Assembly: GCF_028769735.1 (NCBI RefSeq)
Contig: NC_088186.1
Span: 4,155,001-4,219,000, forward strand
From: Zonotrichia leucophrys gambelii
Taxonomy: Eukaryota > Chordata > Aves > Passeriformes > Passerellidae
Direction: 5' to 3'
Length of the DNA: 64,000 nt
The notes beneath the pieces were generated by a model, which was given only the letters and a program-made list of their open reading frames with translations, ran no database searches and was not told the origin of the DNA. The position numbers and the translations under genes were made by a program. Of this stretch, positions 13,531 to 25,755 are shown in pieces (position 1 is the stretch's first letter; every line of letters starts with the position of its first letter).

Positions 13531-16186
13531 GAAGGGCTTGGAAGAAAGAAGATCCACTATGGTCAATGTTTAGGGCTCTTTAACAATGTCCTTTCTCCTT
13601 ATTCAGGCATAATTCAAGCGTAATATTGGGCTTTACAAAACAACTCAATATCCTCTTACAGCAAAGTCCTTTCTAGTTGAGGATACCATGTGTTCAACTC
13701 TCTTCCCCTTTGTTTTCAGGGCAGGGAAAGCACAGAACCACATCTGATAGGATAGACGTGGTAGATACGATCACAGCTTTTCCAGCATCCCAATTTAGAA
13801 TTACTTGTTAAATTCCAAAATTAAAGGGACTGTGGGATGCTGACAGCCTTGCAGGAGGGGGTGAGCAAGGAGACCCCAGCTGGAGGAGGCTGGGGGAGTG
13901 TTTTAGAAAAGAGGATTTTGAGAGTTTAGGAGGAAAACAAAGCGAGAGCCCACACTTAATAGAAAGGAAATTGCTTTTTCCAGTTATCGCTTGCAGAATT
14001 TCATGTTTTTGTAGAAATTAACCCAATGGGTCTGCTCTTTAAGAAACCCTCAGCCAGCATTTCCAGCCAGCAGTTTCCACATCTGAGGGTGCATATCCTG
14101 AAGAGCCCATTTGCTCTCCCCCACACCCACAAAGGTGTGAGTGACCCCACTAACAGTGCTCATTTTTATTTTCAAACAAGTTGGAGCCACCACATTGCAA
14201 TCAGGGATTTGATGCAGCCCAAGATCTCTCAGACAGGAAAACATCACATTTCTTAAGATGTGAGCTGCACAAAATGTCCTCCTCCACGACTCTGTTAGGG
14301 TTATTAGGATTCCATTAGGATTATTAGGATTCACCATTTAGATCTGTGGCCTACTTTCCCTGACCTGAATATTTAACTGTGGATTCTTCATTACACCTGG
14401 GTCCTGAAACCTCTAATTGTTCATCACTGTCCAGCCAAGGCAGCTCAGTCCTTCCCTTGGAACACCCCATTAGGTACATGTGGGAGTTTCAGTGCTGAGA
14501 ATACTCTGTGGTGGAGCATTTATGGTGGGGTCACAGTCAGGATTTGATTTTTCAAAGTCAGAGCATCACACAGCTGAATTTAGTTGAAATTTGAGGTATT
14601 TTTGAGGTACTTTCTTTGCTGTGGTAAAGCAGAGTAAAGTTAATACATCTTTGCATTAAGGTGTATCAGTCACCAAATTCTTCCACTTTATTGCTTGACA
14701 TGACAAAAATAAAATCAGACCAGATGACAAAAACTCTTTAACCCTGAAGTGTGAAAGCACAAAGTGCACTTCATCTGCCCTGAAAACAAACTCACCCTGA
14801 CTTCAGCTGAGCACAACGTGGAGATAATACTGGCTTCTTCAAAAGCCATGTCTGTTCCTTCACAAAGGTTTAAAAATTATTCGGAGTGCTTGATGTTACC
14901 TATGTGAACTATTTTAAGTAATAACCAAAAGGGAGACAGTAATGATGCATCCCTGAATGATTAATGCCTTGCTGTATGGAGTTTATTTCATATCAAGGTC
15001 TGGATCTGTGGAGGGACAGGTGATATTTTTACGGAAGTAACTGATGTCAGACTGTCACAAATACACATTGAAATATTTAAAGAAAGAGAAGGGAGGGAAC
15101 TGCAGTTCCAGTTTGGGACTGACCAGGGTCTCAGCCAGGCTGAGCAGTCACTCCTGAGCTCCTGTCACCCAAACTCATCTCCCAAGCTGGGGGAGCCCTG
15201 CAGAGGCCACAGCACTGCCAGGAGAGCTGCAGCCCCCAGAGATCACAGATGCTAAACTCACTTACAACCAGACAGTGAAAAACAGTCAGAGTAGCAGCAA
15301 TTGTAAAAGTTTATATAGGAGCTGCTTTGTTTCCTATTTATAGCTGCGCTGTATTTTTCTTGTAATACATTTTTAATGACTTATAAGGCCTAGTTATTTA
15401 TTCTCCTGAAGCCAAATACTTTCTCTACCCTGCTGATGCTCAGAGGAGCTCTGTGGGGATGGCCCCAGGCTGGGGGGACCCTGCCTGGCCCTGGGGACCC
15501 CCAAAGCACCCAAGGCACCCCCAGCATGCAGCTCCCCATTGCCTCTCTGCACAGGGACTGCCTGTGAGAGCCCTCCTTGGGCCACAATATTTTCAAATTG
15601 CTGATTATTCTATCTGCACACAAGGGAGTCTGTTTTTATGGTTGTTTTGCTTTACATTTCTTAATCCAAAATTAACTTTACTTAAAAAACAAAACAACCC
15701 CAAACCTGTAGTGCCTCACATGCAGTGGTCTCTTCCATCTGGGTGTTGAAAAGTTGAGTATGAACAACAGACCAAAAAAAGCACTTTGAAATGGCAGCTT
15801 TTAGCTCAAAATATAATTAATCTGCAAAACCAGCATCCATCCCTAAGCACAAATGCTGATTGCCTCATGATGAGTCTAACCAGAATGGTATTAACTCTAC
15901 TGTTCTTTCTAAATTGTTATATACCCAATATTTTCTTCTGACTCTTCTTCATATTAGATTAATAACTATGTAATCACTTCATTAGTTTATTTAGATTATG
16001 TTATTTTAGGAAATTATTGTTTAGATCAGCCTTGTCCTTCCCATCTCTCCGTGCCATCCCAGAATTAAGTGATATCTGAGGAAACCAATTAATTGCAGCT
16101 CAACCACTGTAATGGGGTCTGTTCTGCAGTGTGGCAATGTCTAATGGAGTTTTAATTTCCCCTTGGTGAGTCAACATTTGCTTAAA

Positions 16187-16830
16187 GAGAGAAAACTCTT
16201 AGAGCAAAACACTGCCTGTAACACACACAGCGCCTTCCATGTTTGTGGGGCTGAACATTTTGGTTTTTGGGGGGTAAAATTCACAGAGAAAAAACTCAGA
16301 GCAAAACACTGCATATAACACACACAGCTCCTTCCACATCTATGGGGCTGAACATTTTGGTTTTTGGGGGGTAAAATTCACAGAGAAAACTCTTAGAGCA
16401 AAACACTGCCTGTAACACACACAGCTCTTTCCATGTTTGTGGGGCTGAACATTTTGGGGCTGCTGCTGCTTTTTTGGGGGATAAAATTCACAGAGAAAAA
16501 ACTCTTAGAGCAAAACACTGCCTGAAATATGAACAGCTCCTTCCATGTTTGTGGGGCTGAACATTTTGGGGCTGCTGCTGCTTTTTTGAGGGGTAAAATT
16601 CACAGAGAAAACTCTTAGAGCAAAACATTGCCTGAAATATGAACAGCTCTTTCCATGTCTGTGGGGCTGAACATTTTGGGGCTGCTGCTGCTGATTTTTG
16701 GGGGGTAAAATTCACAGAGAAAAAACTCTTAGAGCAAAACACTGCCTGAAGCACACACAGCTCCTTCCACATCTATGGGGCTGAACATTTTGGGGCTGCT
16801 GCTGCTTTTTGGGGGTCAAATTCCCAGAGG
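16187..16830. repeat. Tandem array, ~100-115 bp unit, about six copies
   Basis: Units contain TTAGAGCAAAACACTGCC, then a CAGCTCxTTCCA segment, then GGGGCTGAACATTTTGG and a G-rich run followed by AAATTCACAGAGAAAA. Starts fall near 16187, 16287, 16382, 16493, 16605 and 16721. The first units are about 100 bp. The later ones grow to 111-115 bp by adding a GGGGCTGCTGCTGCTTTTTT module. The array is open in some minus-strand frames only because a unit happens to lack stops. I read it as an intronic satellite, not a gene. Confidence 0.88.
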
Positions 16831-18589
16831 GGCAAAGCTGAACAACAATTCCCACCAGAGGCTGAGGACATGGACGATATTCAGCCCAATCCCACACAGC
16901 TCTCAGGCTGCACCTCCCAACCCTGCAGGGTCCTGGGGGCTAAAATGAATTTGTCACCCAGTGAAGCTTTGACAGCCCTTTTTAATGCATGGTGTTCCTC
17001 AGGCAATATCCATTTAAGGGTCCTGGGCCCTCACTCTGCAGTGGCACAGCCAGCCCTGGCCATAGAATCTCTTTGTGCTGGGGGGGCTGTCAGACACAAA
17101 CCCTCATCCCCAAGGATCCTGCTGTGACACACATGGGACAGCACAACTTACAATGAGATTTTTCCATTAATTGGCTTGTTCAGAGTATTTAGTACTGCCA
17201 GAAGTTAAATTTGGGTACTTAGAGCCCTTTGAAATGCCCCTGGACCCTCCCTCTCTCAAGCCCTGAGCCCCTTCCCAAACCTCCAATGTTGTTTTGCTTG
17301 GCAAAATCTGAAAAAACTTCTAAAGTCAACCTGGTCTGCCTTCCCCAGTTATCTGAGAGCTTAAAAGGTTTGAAACAAAGCTACATTATGATGCAACCAA
17401 ATTCAGCAGCATCTGATTAACAAAAAGGAGGCCACAGCTACCTGACAGCAGCTGGTGGTTATTTTTTATTTCTAAAACAAACTGATGGCCTCAAACATTC
17501 ATACGTGTTTGGTTTTTTTGTTTGTTTGTTTAAATGTCTCGTTTCCTGGTTTGTTTTTCTCCTGCATCGTGCAGGGAAATAAAGTTTTGCAATTCTTCTT
17601 CTCATAATAAGTCTGTCCAAAAATGATGTCGCTCGTTGTGTTGAAAGATGGTTTCATTTTCTACTCAAAATTGGTATGAAAAATTTGCCTTGCCAAATGA
17701 ACATTGTATACTGAACTTGTCAAATCCTCTCTCCTGACACAAATAAAAGATAACATTGGGTGGCAGCATGTAAAACAGCACTGACAAGACAGCTGGGATG
17801 GAAGCAAAGAAATGCATATTTTTCTCTTTCTCTCTTCCAGAGCAGGGAATGGGAAAGATCCAGGTGAGCGAATGCTGGCGTGTTACAACCAAAAATACAT
17901 CATCTAAAGACTTAACAAGCCATTTCCAGGCAGCTTCTGAGATGAACATAAGCGATTCCATTTCTGATTAGCAAAATCATGACAAAAGCATCAACTTTTT
18001 TCCAAGCAGCCAAGAAAGCTGCTAAGTACGAAGAGTGGCTGAGTAAAAGGAGTATTCAGTTAAAAGTTCACAACTCTGCTGTGCAGGCTGGAAGGACTAT
18101 TCCTACAACTGCAGAAAATTATTCTAAGTATATTTAAAAATAAATAAGGTAATGATAACACTTTCATTAGATCTGCAGTCTCTCCATGTAAGTGAATTGT
18201 TTTTTTCCTATTAAAATCGGTGATTGAAGGCTGTTAGCTATTTATCAGCCCCGAAATTACATTTCTCCTCTCCTCTTAAAAATCACAACAACTGCATAGT
18301 TAGTAACAAGAAAAGACTCCTAAAACTGCAGTTTTGGGGTGGGGGGGAGCAGGAATACAAGCATGAAACACAGATTGCACCTTCAAATCCCCCATGGCAT
18401 CACGCTTCTTTGTTCTGCTAAGAAAAATTAACCTCAATCTCTGCTCAAGGTCCCCCGATTGATTATCATAGTCATTTAAATACTGTAATCTCATTTTCAG
18501 CATCAGGGAAAGGGAGCGAAAAGAAGAAAAAGAAAAAGAGGTGGGGAAGCGAGGGGGAGAGAAAGAGAAAACAGAATAAATTATCTGAC

Positions 18590-18950
18590 AAAAGGAAAAA
18601 GGCCCTTTCTGCTTACGGAGCCTATTTCAGATCCTTCCACTTGATTGGAAAAGTTGATGAAGTTTAAATGAAGCAGAATTAGAGGCTCAGGCCACTGAGT
18701 ATTGACAGGGGCCCATGGAAGAATGTGCAATTCAATAGGGCTGATTTCTGTGGAAAGCAGGGGAAAGGCCTAAATGGTATAATCTTCAATCAAATCTAAC
18801 ATCGACACTGACAAGGCAGGGTAATGAGATAGGCCAGATCAGGCATGTTGGTTAAAGAAATTAATCCCTCTCGCTGCACCAAGAGTTCAGCTTTGATGCC
18901 TATTGTACAGAGCCCCGTCCCAGCCTATCTAAATGCTAACTAACTGCCAG
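18590..18950. promoter_or_regulatory. Candidate conserved non-coding element
   Basis: About 360 bp of complex, non-repetitive sequence without homopolymer runs follows a purine-rich GAAAAGAAG/GGGAGAGAAAG tract (18510-18570). It includes CTTCAATCAAATCTAAC, GTTAAAGAAATTAATCC and AAATGCTAACTAACTG. It is flanked by ordinary intronic DNA and has no meaningful open frame. This looks like one of the better enhancer candidates in the left part of the window, but the judgement is visual only. Confidence 0.25.
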
Positions 18951-21900
18951 TGGGAGCTGGGACTGTGCTTTTCAGGGCTGGGGCTAAGCTGGGAACAATT
19001 TTAGCTGCCTGATTTTGGAGGCAGAGGTGGGATGGCACCGGGAGCAGAGCAGGGATGACAAATGCAGCCAGCCCCCCGTGCAGGGAAAGTTGCATTTCTG
19101 CTTGTCTGAAGGCTTTAACACACTGTAATACGTGGTAATTAATGGAGTTACAGTCCTGATCATCCCACTGGAATCCCCTGGGAGCTACCAGGAGGGTGAT
19201 GGAGACAGCAAATAAGTCGGGAAGTTGAAAAGCTGCAAACAAAGGGGCTCTTCTACCTGGGCGAGCAAGCCAAAGCTCCTGATTAAAACCAGTGTTATTT
19301 TTCAGGCTGGTTTGCTCTTTATGGAGCAATGCAAGGTTCACTGTGTTTGCTTTGAGGGTTTTTTTATCCCCCCAGCCTGGGAGTTACGCTATTATTTTTA
19401 ATCAGGTTTCACTTGTAAGATTTTTAGGCACAAACCTCGTGTTGGTTTGCTTAAACAAATCAAACTAGAGATATTTCCCTTGATATTGAAGTTTTCTTAA
19501 AGGCTGTTGCTGGAAATCTAGTAGTAGATCCCACTTGCATTTATCTTTGCTACTTCAAATAAATGTGAGAAAGTCAGTGTAATTTATTTTATCAAGTACA
19601 AATGGCGAAAAAAGAAAATATTCTCAGAAATGCAGGTTCTGCCTAATCTGTACAACGCGAGCAGCCAAGCAAGAACAAAACAATCCCTGCAAGATGACAA
19701 AAGCTTCTGAAATCCAATAATTAGGCATAAGAGCATCTCTAAGAATTTGCATGGAAAGCAATCTGCCCTTGGGGAAAGTGTGGCTAAAAACTCCCAAAAA
19801 TCAGGAGCTGAAAACTCCCAAAAATCAGAAGCTGAAAACGCTGCTCTCTGTGCCTGCTCACAACTGCTCTCTTTGCTCTACATTCTGCACTCAAAAAAAG
19901 AGAATTATTGTGTGAAAGGTTTAAAAATAAAGAGTTTTTCACCTTTCACCAACTATTTGCCTGCCCAACGCCCTCCTGTCCAGCACTGTCCTCACTGAAC
20001 CCCCTCCAGCTTTACTCAGGGCACTTTGTGGTGCCCCTTCCAGAGAAGGAGAATTTTTGTTGGTGTTGGAGTGGGAAGCTGAGGTTGGAGAGGAAGGAGG
20101 GCAGAGATATTCCTGTGCTGTTACAAGTTTTAGCTGCTCTCTGGTGCTGCTGCTGGGTTTGGTGTCCCTGGAGCAAGGTTGGTGGGTTAAGGACACCTCA
20201 GTGGGATTTGGGGTATCCCTGACTTTCTCTGCGTTGTCTTCAATTTGAATTAGCCTGAAAATCATCTCTTGGCTTGGTGTGGTTTGGGGGCAGCACTAAA
20301 ACAGGCAGTGGCTCTCCCCCAAAGTTTCTTAAATCTTTCAGAGAATAAAGCCTGAGTTTTAGGTTCGTCATAAAAATTTATAGCCTGCAGCAGCTCTGGG
20401 TGCACTGTGAATGTATGGATGCATTTGTGACCCATTTCATTTTAGTTTTTTCCCTATCCTGCCTACATCCTCTCATCCTTTGGCTTAATTTTTGTTTTTA
20501 CATCCCCACCAACTCGGGCAAGAGGCTGTACAAATGTTCTCTGCTCTGCCAGCACTGCTATTAGGGTCACAATGCAACAATTTGGTCTAACCATTATTAT
20601 TGTGCTGGCTGACTTCAATAATGCACTTTTAAATCAAAGAGCCTTTGAAGCTTTATTTCCATTGTATTAGACAAATAAACATAGAAGATTTTCACAAACA
20701 TAAAAGGCATTCACCTTGTAATGTTTCTGGGCTTATTAGTCTCACCAATTTGCATTGTTTTGTTCACATAAAGGATCAAAATGCCCTTTTGCTTGATTTT
20801 ACATCCTGCCTGTGGATCTTGGGAGTGAGCAGCTCCCCAGGCCCGTGCTGCTGGGGCTGTCCCTCTGCCTGCTGAGTCACAGCTGGCACTTTGGAGCCTG
20901 TGTTCAGGAGGAAAAACCCACTACTTTCATTCGTGCAGAATGTTTACTTGCCTCTTGGAAATACCTTATTTATTTCAGCAGTGCCTGTGCAAAATATGGG
21001 AGGGCACTAAAGCTCATAAGGAGTTTAATTTTTAGTGTACCAAATAATTCATTTAAAATCTTAAATGAGTTCATGCTGAGAAGAAAACCCTTAGAAGTCA
21101 GAGCATTGGAAGAAAAGCTCAGAACCAAACCTAATGATTATTTGACTAACCAGCCCTTCATTAGTTTGTTTCTCTAATGAATTATTGAGGCACTGCAAAG
21201 CCATCTCAGAATACATTTTTAAAAGCACAACACTCAACTTAGATTGCAAAAATATAATAGTACTTGTGATATAATAATAACAGCAATAAGCACACAAAAT
21301 GCTGCATAAACACTAATTAAACCTCAGTGTCCCCGAGCAGCAAGCACAGAAGGCAGGATGTTCAGCACATGCAGTGATTTGAGGTAAAGAGAATAATTAA
21401 CACCAAATAAAACAACATTATTCCAAATACATCTCATGGTTCTTGTGGCTCTGTGAGAGACAGAAACTGAACTGTGCTTTCTGCAAATTTCCAATAAATG
21501 CATTGATCCCAAATAGCTGTGAGCAGGTTTGGGTTAGAGGAGGGAGCTGAGTTACTGAAATCATCAAAGCTAACACCTGAGGGGAGTTACCCAAACCCTG
21601 AGTTACCCCAGCACTTTGGCTGGGCTTGGTTCACATCCTGGCTGTGGTTGAAGCCCCAGGTCCCTTGAGGGAGCAGAGGGACCTCCCTGTGCTCTGAGGG
21701 TGCTCTGTGCAAAGGAAATTATTTTCCTCCTCTCAGTCCCATTCCTCACCCGTGCCCAGTTCACCTTGGCTCCTCCTCAGGCTGGTGCCAGAAGAGATAA
21801 AGGAGATGAGCGGATTTCGAGAGAATGTTAAAAAATAAAAACCCAAATTGCCCAGGAAGCTGAGGGTTAAAGGCTCAAAGATGAAGCACAGCATTCAGAT

Positions 21901-22766
21901 GTAAAAGCCCTGTTGCAGCCATAGTCCAGGTCAATAATAAAAGCTTCAGAGTGATGGAAAACCTGCCCTGTCAGTAATTTCTATTCCAAGAGATATTTGT
22001 GATGATGCAGTTTACAGCTCAAAGTTGTAATATTGTTTTTCACACCATGTACTTGTCCAGCTTTGTCTCTTGCTTAATTACAACTTTTTCTTTTCTTTTT
22101 TTTCACTACATGCAAAATTTTAGTTTGACAAAATGGGCTACTTCCTTTTGTCGTGTCCATCCTATGGATCTTTCCAGAAATCAAAATGGTTTTGCAACAA
22201 TTGTCAGCAGTGCTTTGCTCTGTGACAGTCAGACAGCTCAGAAATACTTCATTGGGAGCTTAATAGGCACGAAAGGAAAAAGAAAAACGTGGTGGGTGAT
22301 TTCTGCCTTTACTTGGTACCCACAGAGGGAATGGAGTCCCTTGGGTAACAGGGAGCCCAGGAAAAGCTCTTCTGTTCATCCCCTTCACCCACCAAAAAGT
22401 GCATTTCCCTCTCCTGGCCTGGCTAATCCTTCCTTTGCTGGCAATTCCAAAGCCAAGGCTATCAATGTGCCAGTTCCTGTGGTTTTTGGTGCTTTTTTGA
22501 TCGCGTATTCCTCCTCTGGAGATCGTAACTGCTGAAATTTTATTGCCTGAATCCTGTAGCTTCTGTTCAATCTCATTTGGAAAAAAAAAAAAGAAAAATT
22601 TCCAGCCCTCGGGGCTGTAGAGGAAAGCTTAGGAAAATGAACCCTAAATGCCCTGGCATTCAGACCAATAAAGACAGCCTGGCATCAGTTGTCATGTAAA
22701 TAACAAGCTTGTAAAATAAACACTGCACATTCCAGCAGTTGTTTGTTAAATCTGCTTCTCCTGCAG

Positions 22767-22968
22767 ACCTGGTGCCAGCCCTTCCTGGCCAGCAGAGCAC
22801 CAGCACCATCCTCCTCCTCCTCTTCCTCCTCAGAACTGCCACTTTGGGAACAACTTTTCCATGTTGGGAGCAGCAGCAGGGGCTCTGAAGATGATCCAGA
22901 TGTTTCTCAGGGTTTTTCCTGGAGAGCAGTTCCTGCTCCCTGCGTGGCCCCTGGCTCCACCTCAACAG
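22767..22968 (+). ncRNA. Possible exon of unannotated transcript (weak)
   Basis: A 202-bp block is bracketed by a good acceptor (pyrimidine-rich, ending CTCCTGCAG at 22766) and a strong donor (CAACAG followed by GTAAGG at 22969). It contains a CTC/TCC microsatellite that reads as polyserine in one frame. I recognise no protein family, and no partner exon was found with the same quality. It could be an exon of an antisense RNA within CFAP77 intron 1, or chance. Confidence 0.15.
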
Positions 22969-23954
22969 GTAAGGGGATGCTTTGGGGCTGGATTTCCCAT
23001 TTACCTTCACACATTAACGAAGGTAAATCCAACTCCTTGCTGGTGACAATGAACTTGGTCAGTGATATCTTGAACTTAATTATACAGAAGATATTAATCT
23101 AAATGTAATCAAACTTCTGTGGGTCTCTATTTCTGAAGTCTGTGTTGAGCTTTCCAAGGGTTAAGTGTGGTAAACTCTTATTTCCTGCCCAGAGCTGGTT
23201 TATTTTTGTAACACAGGAGTTTTCAGTAAGTTTGTACTGGAAAAGTGCTTGGCTAAGCCTTTTACTGGTGAAAACAGAACAAAAATGCTTTGCTCAGATT
23301 TTTACTGGCATCAGTAGATGAAATGCTCTCCTCAGTTTAATGCTGCCAGCAAATACATACTGATAACTAAATTAACTCCTTGATTAATTAAAACACAACA
23401 TACATTCTAGCAGAGTAACAGAGCATTCATCCCTAGAAATGTTTATGTGAGAAGATGATGGTTTTAGAGCCAGATTGTGTGGGGAGGCTGGGGCTGGGCA
23501 GAGCTGAGGCAGGAGGCTCAGCCTGGGCAGGGCTCTTGTTTGGATGTGTGATACCATAATCAGAACATACATAAAATAACTCAAAGAGAAAGAAGGATGT
23601 CCTTTGGCTGCTGCAGAGTAGATTTGTCACACTTGCACTAGTGTTTTGGGGTCCAAGTGCTATCTGGAGGAGGATCAGGGACGAAGTGTCCCGTCCATCT
23701 CCACTGGCCTCAGGTTTTTGTGCATTTGCTGCCCAGAGACCCTCCCTGGCAGCTGCTGGAGCTGTGTGCTCCTCATGCCCTCCCTCGGCTGCCAGCAGCA
23801 CTCCTCCAAGCTGCACTTGGCTCCAAACCTTCTGTCCTTTTCTCCTAAACCATCTCTGTGTCCTTCAGGGCTGGGACCGGCTGCCCATCCTCTCCAGAGT
23901 CCCCAGGGCTGTCCTGGGGAGGAGGAAATTCCAAGAGATGTTTGTGATTGCTGG

Positions 23955-23995
23955 GAGCAGCAGGAGGAGGAGGAGGAGGAGGAAGGGCAGTGTGG
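23955..23995. repeat. AGG/GGA trinucleotide microsatellite
   Basis: A short run of AGG repeats follows GGGAGCAGC. It lies in a locally GC-rich stretch (23640-24060) that has overlapping open frames in several phases, none resembling a known protein. A complementary TCC-rich run lies about 1.1 kb upstream at 22808-22832. Confidence 0.7.
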
Positions 23996-24559
23996 GAGGC
24001 AGAAGTTTGCTGCACAAACTCCAGCAGAACCCACCCTGAAGTGCAATTTCTGCTGGTTCCAAGAGTGAAAGCGTCCCTGTTATCACCCTGCTTACTCCAT
24101 GCTCAGGATTGCACCAGGTGGATGCAAATCTCCTCACATCCCTGCCAGCACAAACCCTCCTGCAAGGAAGCCTTGAGAAAACAGAAATCACCCAGAATAC
24201 TGAAATTCAACACCACCTTTTCCTTCTAAAACTTGCTCCAAGTTTAGTTTCACTAGATTGCAGGAATACAGATCGTCTCTTAATTTATTAAAACATGAAT
24301 TAAAAATTGCTCAGAATTCCCAGTGCCAGGATGCTCTGCAAGAGTTCTTCCCATCCAACTTCGGGGATCCAGAGAAAAGAAAGAAAGCAGAAGGTGTGGA
24401 TTTGAGCAAGTGAGTTCTGATACACAGCCTGCTTTTTTTCTCTGCCTGACAAAATCCCCCAACAGATTTTTAGAGTTACAAAATAATTAAACACTGCAAA
24501 GCGTCACATTTCCAGTGACACTCCAAATTCCCGAATTTTACCAACTCCCAAGCCTGCCG

Positions 24560-24850
24560 GTGCCAGTGCGATTACGGAGGGAACCCAAGAGCCGATAACC
24601 GGCTGGAAAGGCGCGGTTTAAGAGGAGAATCGAGGTTTGGGAGGCGGAATTGCGGCCGGGAAGGGCTCGGGGAGCGCTCGGGGCCCGTGAGGGAGCGCGG
24701 GCGGGCTCGGGGCTGGCTCGGTGCCGTTCCGCGAGCGCCATCCAGCGGCCGAGAGCGGCACTGCAGCGGCTGCCGGGACAGCCCGGCCGGGGCGGGGGGC
24801 GAGGAGCACGAACCGACCCAGGTGAAATGATTAAAGCTTTGTGAGCCGCA
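24560..24850. promoter_or_regulatory. Isolated CpG island
   Basis: A sharply bounded CpG-dense block (many CGG, GCG and CCG; GC box-like GGGGCGGGG near 24791) sits in AT-rich surroundings about 1.4 kb from the CFAP77/TTF1 island and immediately upstream of an LTR. No coding exon with recognisable homology lies in it, although several frames are open because of the GC content. It may be an alternative promoter, an enhancer-type orphan CpG island, or GC-rich sequence carried with a repeat. Confidence 0.5.
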
Positions 24851-24915
24851 CGCCCAGCTCAAATGGGAGTGGGAATAACGAAATGAGACGAGCCGGGAGT
24901 TTGGGAAGGGAGCAG

Positions 24916-25575
24916 TGATGGGGAAGATGAAACAGGAAAGCCTTATAAATATGATTGCCTGGCAAAAGATTTTGAGAATATAAGCGAGATTGAAATGAAG
25001 GCAAGCTTTGAGATACCTCAGTTACTGAACAAATGGGAAACAATGGCATGGCTAGCTGAAGGTGATCCCCTTTTGATGGAACAACACCCTCTGCTTGCAG
25101 ACAGGCCCAAGAGTCAGAGCAGACCCTACAGCTTGGCAGAAGGGGTCCAAAGAGGAGCTTGTAGTGTTTAAAATGTAACACAGTATGGGAATGTAATGAT
25201 TGTTATAGGCTGTATGTAAATGCTATAGGATTTGTATCTTGTACTAGATTGGTGAGTGAGAATCAGAATATTCAACACAGAGGAAGATTTATTGTATTGT
25301 AACGGGAACTTCTCTTTCTTGCCCTTTTACTCTCTTACCCTCTTATTCTCTTACCTTTTTTACTCCCTTACTCTCTTGCCCTCTTACCCTCTCTACCCCT
25401 CTCTTCTCTCAGTCCTGCTCCGAGCTGTGTCTGGCAGCTCCCAGCAGGGCCCTGCACCCAGGCCCTTTGCAATAAGCCACAATTTCCACGACCTGGCTGC
25501 AGACATCTCTCATCTCCATCCGTCCCGGTTGTCCCACCCCCACAACGCTCCTACCCCACAATGCTCCTACAGAAC
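24916..25575 (+). mobile_element. Endogenous retrovirus LTR (ERVK-like, passerine type)
   Basis: The block starts near TGATGGGGAAGATGAAACAG and runs through a TATAAATATG stretch, a long U3-like region, a pyrimidine tandem tract (about 25310-25412) and an AATAAG polyadenylation-like hexamer near 25470. It then has a U5-like tail ending about CCCACA near 25560. The overall sequence resembles LTRs I associate with songbird class-II ERVs. No gag, pol or env follows, so it is a solo LTR or fragment. I could not find a clear target-site duplication, so its ends are approximate. It lies inside CFAP77 intron 1, antisense to that gene. Confidence 0.65.
25310..25412. repeat. Polypyrimidine CTCTTACC-type tandem tract
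   Basis: About 100 bases that are almost entirely C and T are built from degenerate CTCTTACC/CTCTTATT units. The tract sits inside the LTR-like element. Long mirror-like pyrimidine tracts can form triplex DNA, but that is general knowledge and nothing here proves it. Confidence 0.75.
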
Positions 25576-25599
25576 CTCCAGAGCAGGTTTAAAAATGCG

Positions 25600-25755
25600 A
25601 ATTACAGATTCACTTAGGGTGGAAAAGACCCCCAAAATCATCGAGTCCAGCCTGTGACCCATCAGCACCTTGTGTCCCAGAGCAGGGTGCGGAGTGCCAG
25701 GCGTTCCTTGGACTCCTCCAAACCGCCCTGGGCTCCCCTTCCAAGGCAGTGTGAT
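25600..25755 (-). mobile_element. CR1-like LINE 3' fragment, minus orientation
   Basis: Starting near 25613, GGGTGGAAAAGACCCCCAAA then ATCATCGAGTCCAGCC is the reverse complement of the CR1 3' untranslated consensus style. It is followed by a degraded AGTGCCAGGCGTTCCTTGGA segment matching further-upstream CR1 sequence. It abuts the LTR-like element. The 25760-25960 stretch may be an older continuation but is too diverged to call. Confidence 0.65.

Noticed and set aside
16488..16897. Repeat-protein-like minus-strand frames (FCSKSF...KKQQQPQNVQPH)
   Set aside because: They are translation of the intronic tandem array. Unit length is not a constant multiple of three and frames break between units.
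21999..22535. 178-codon plus-strand frame in CFAP77 intron 1
   Set aside because: No recognisable domain, ordinary AT-rich composition, no Kozak or splice support, and antisense to the gene. Probably chance.
23641..24068. Overlapping 100-140 codon frames near 23.6-24.1 kb
   Set aside because: GC-rich low-complexity sequence with a GGA microsatellite. All frames are open on both strands, and no splice-consistent exon or known domain was found.
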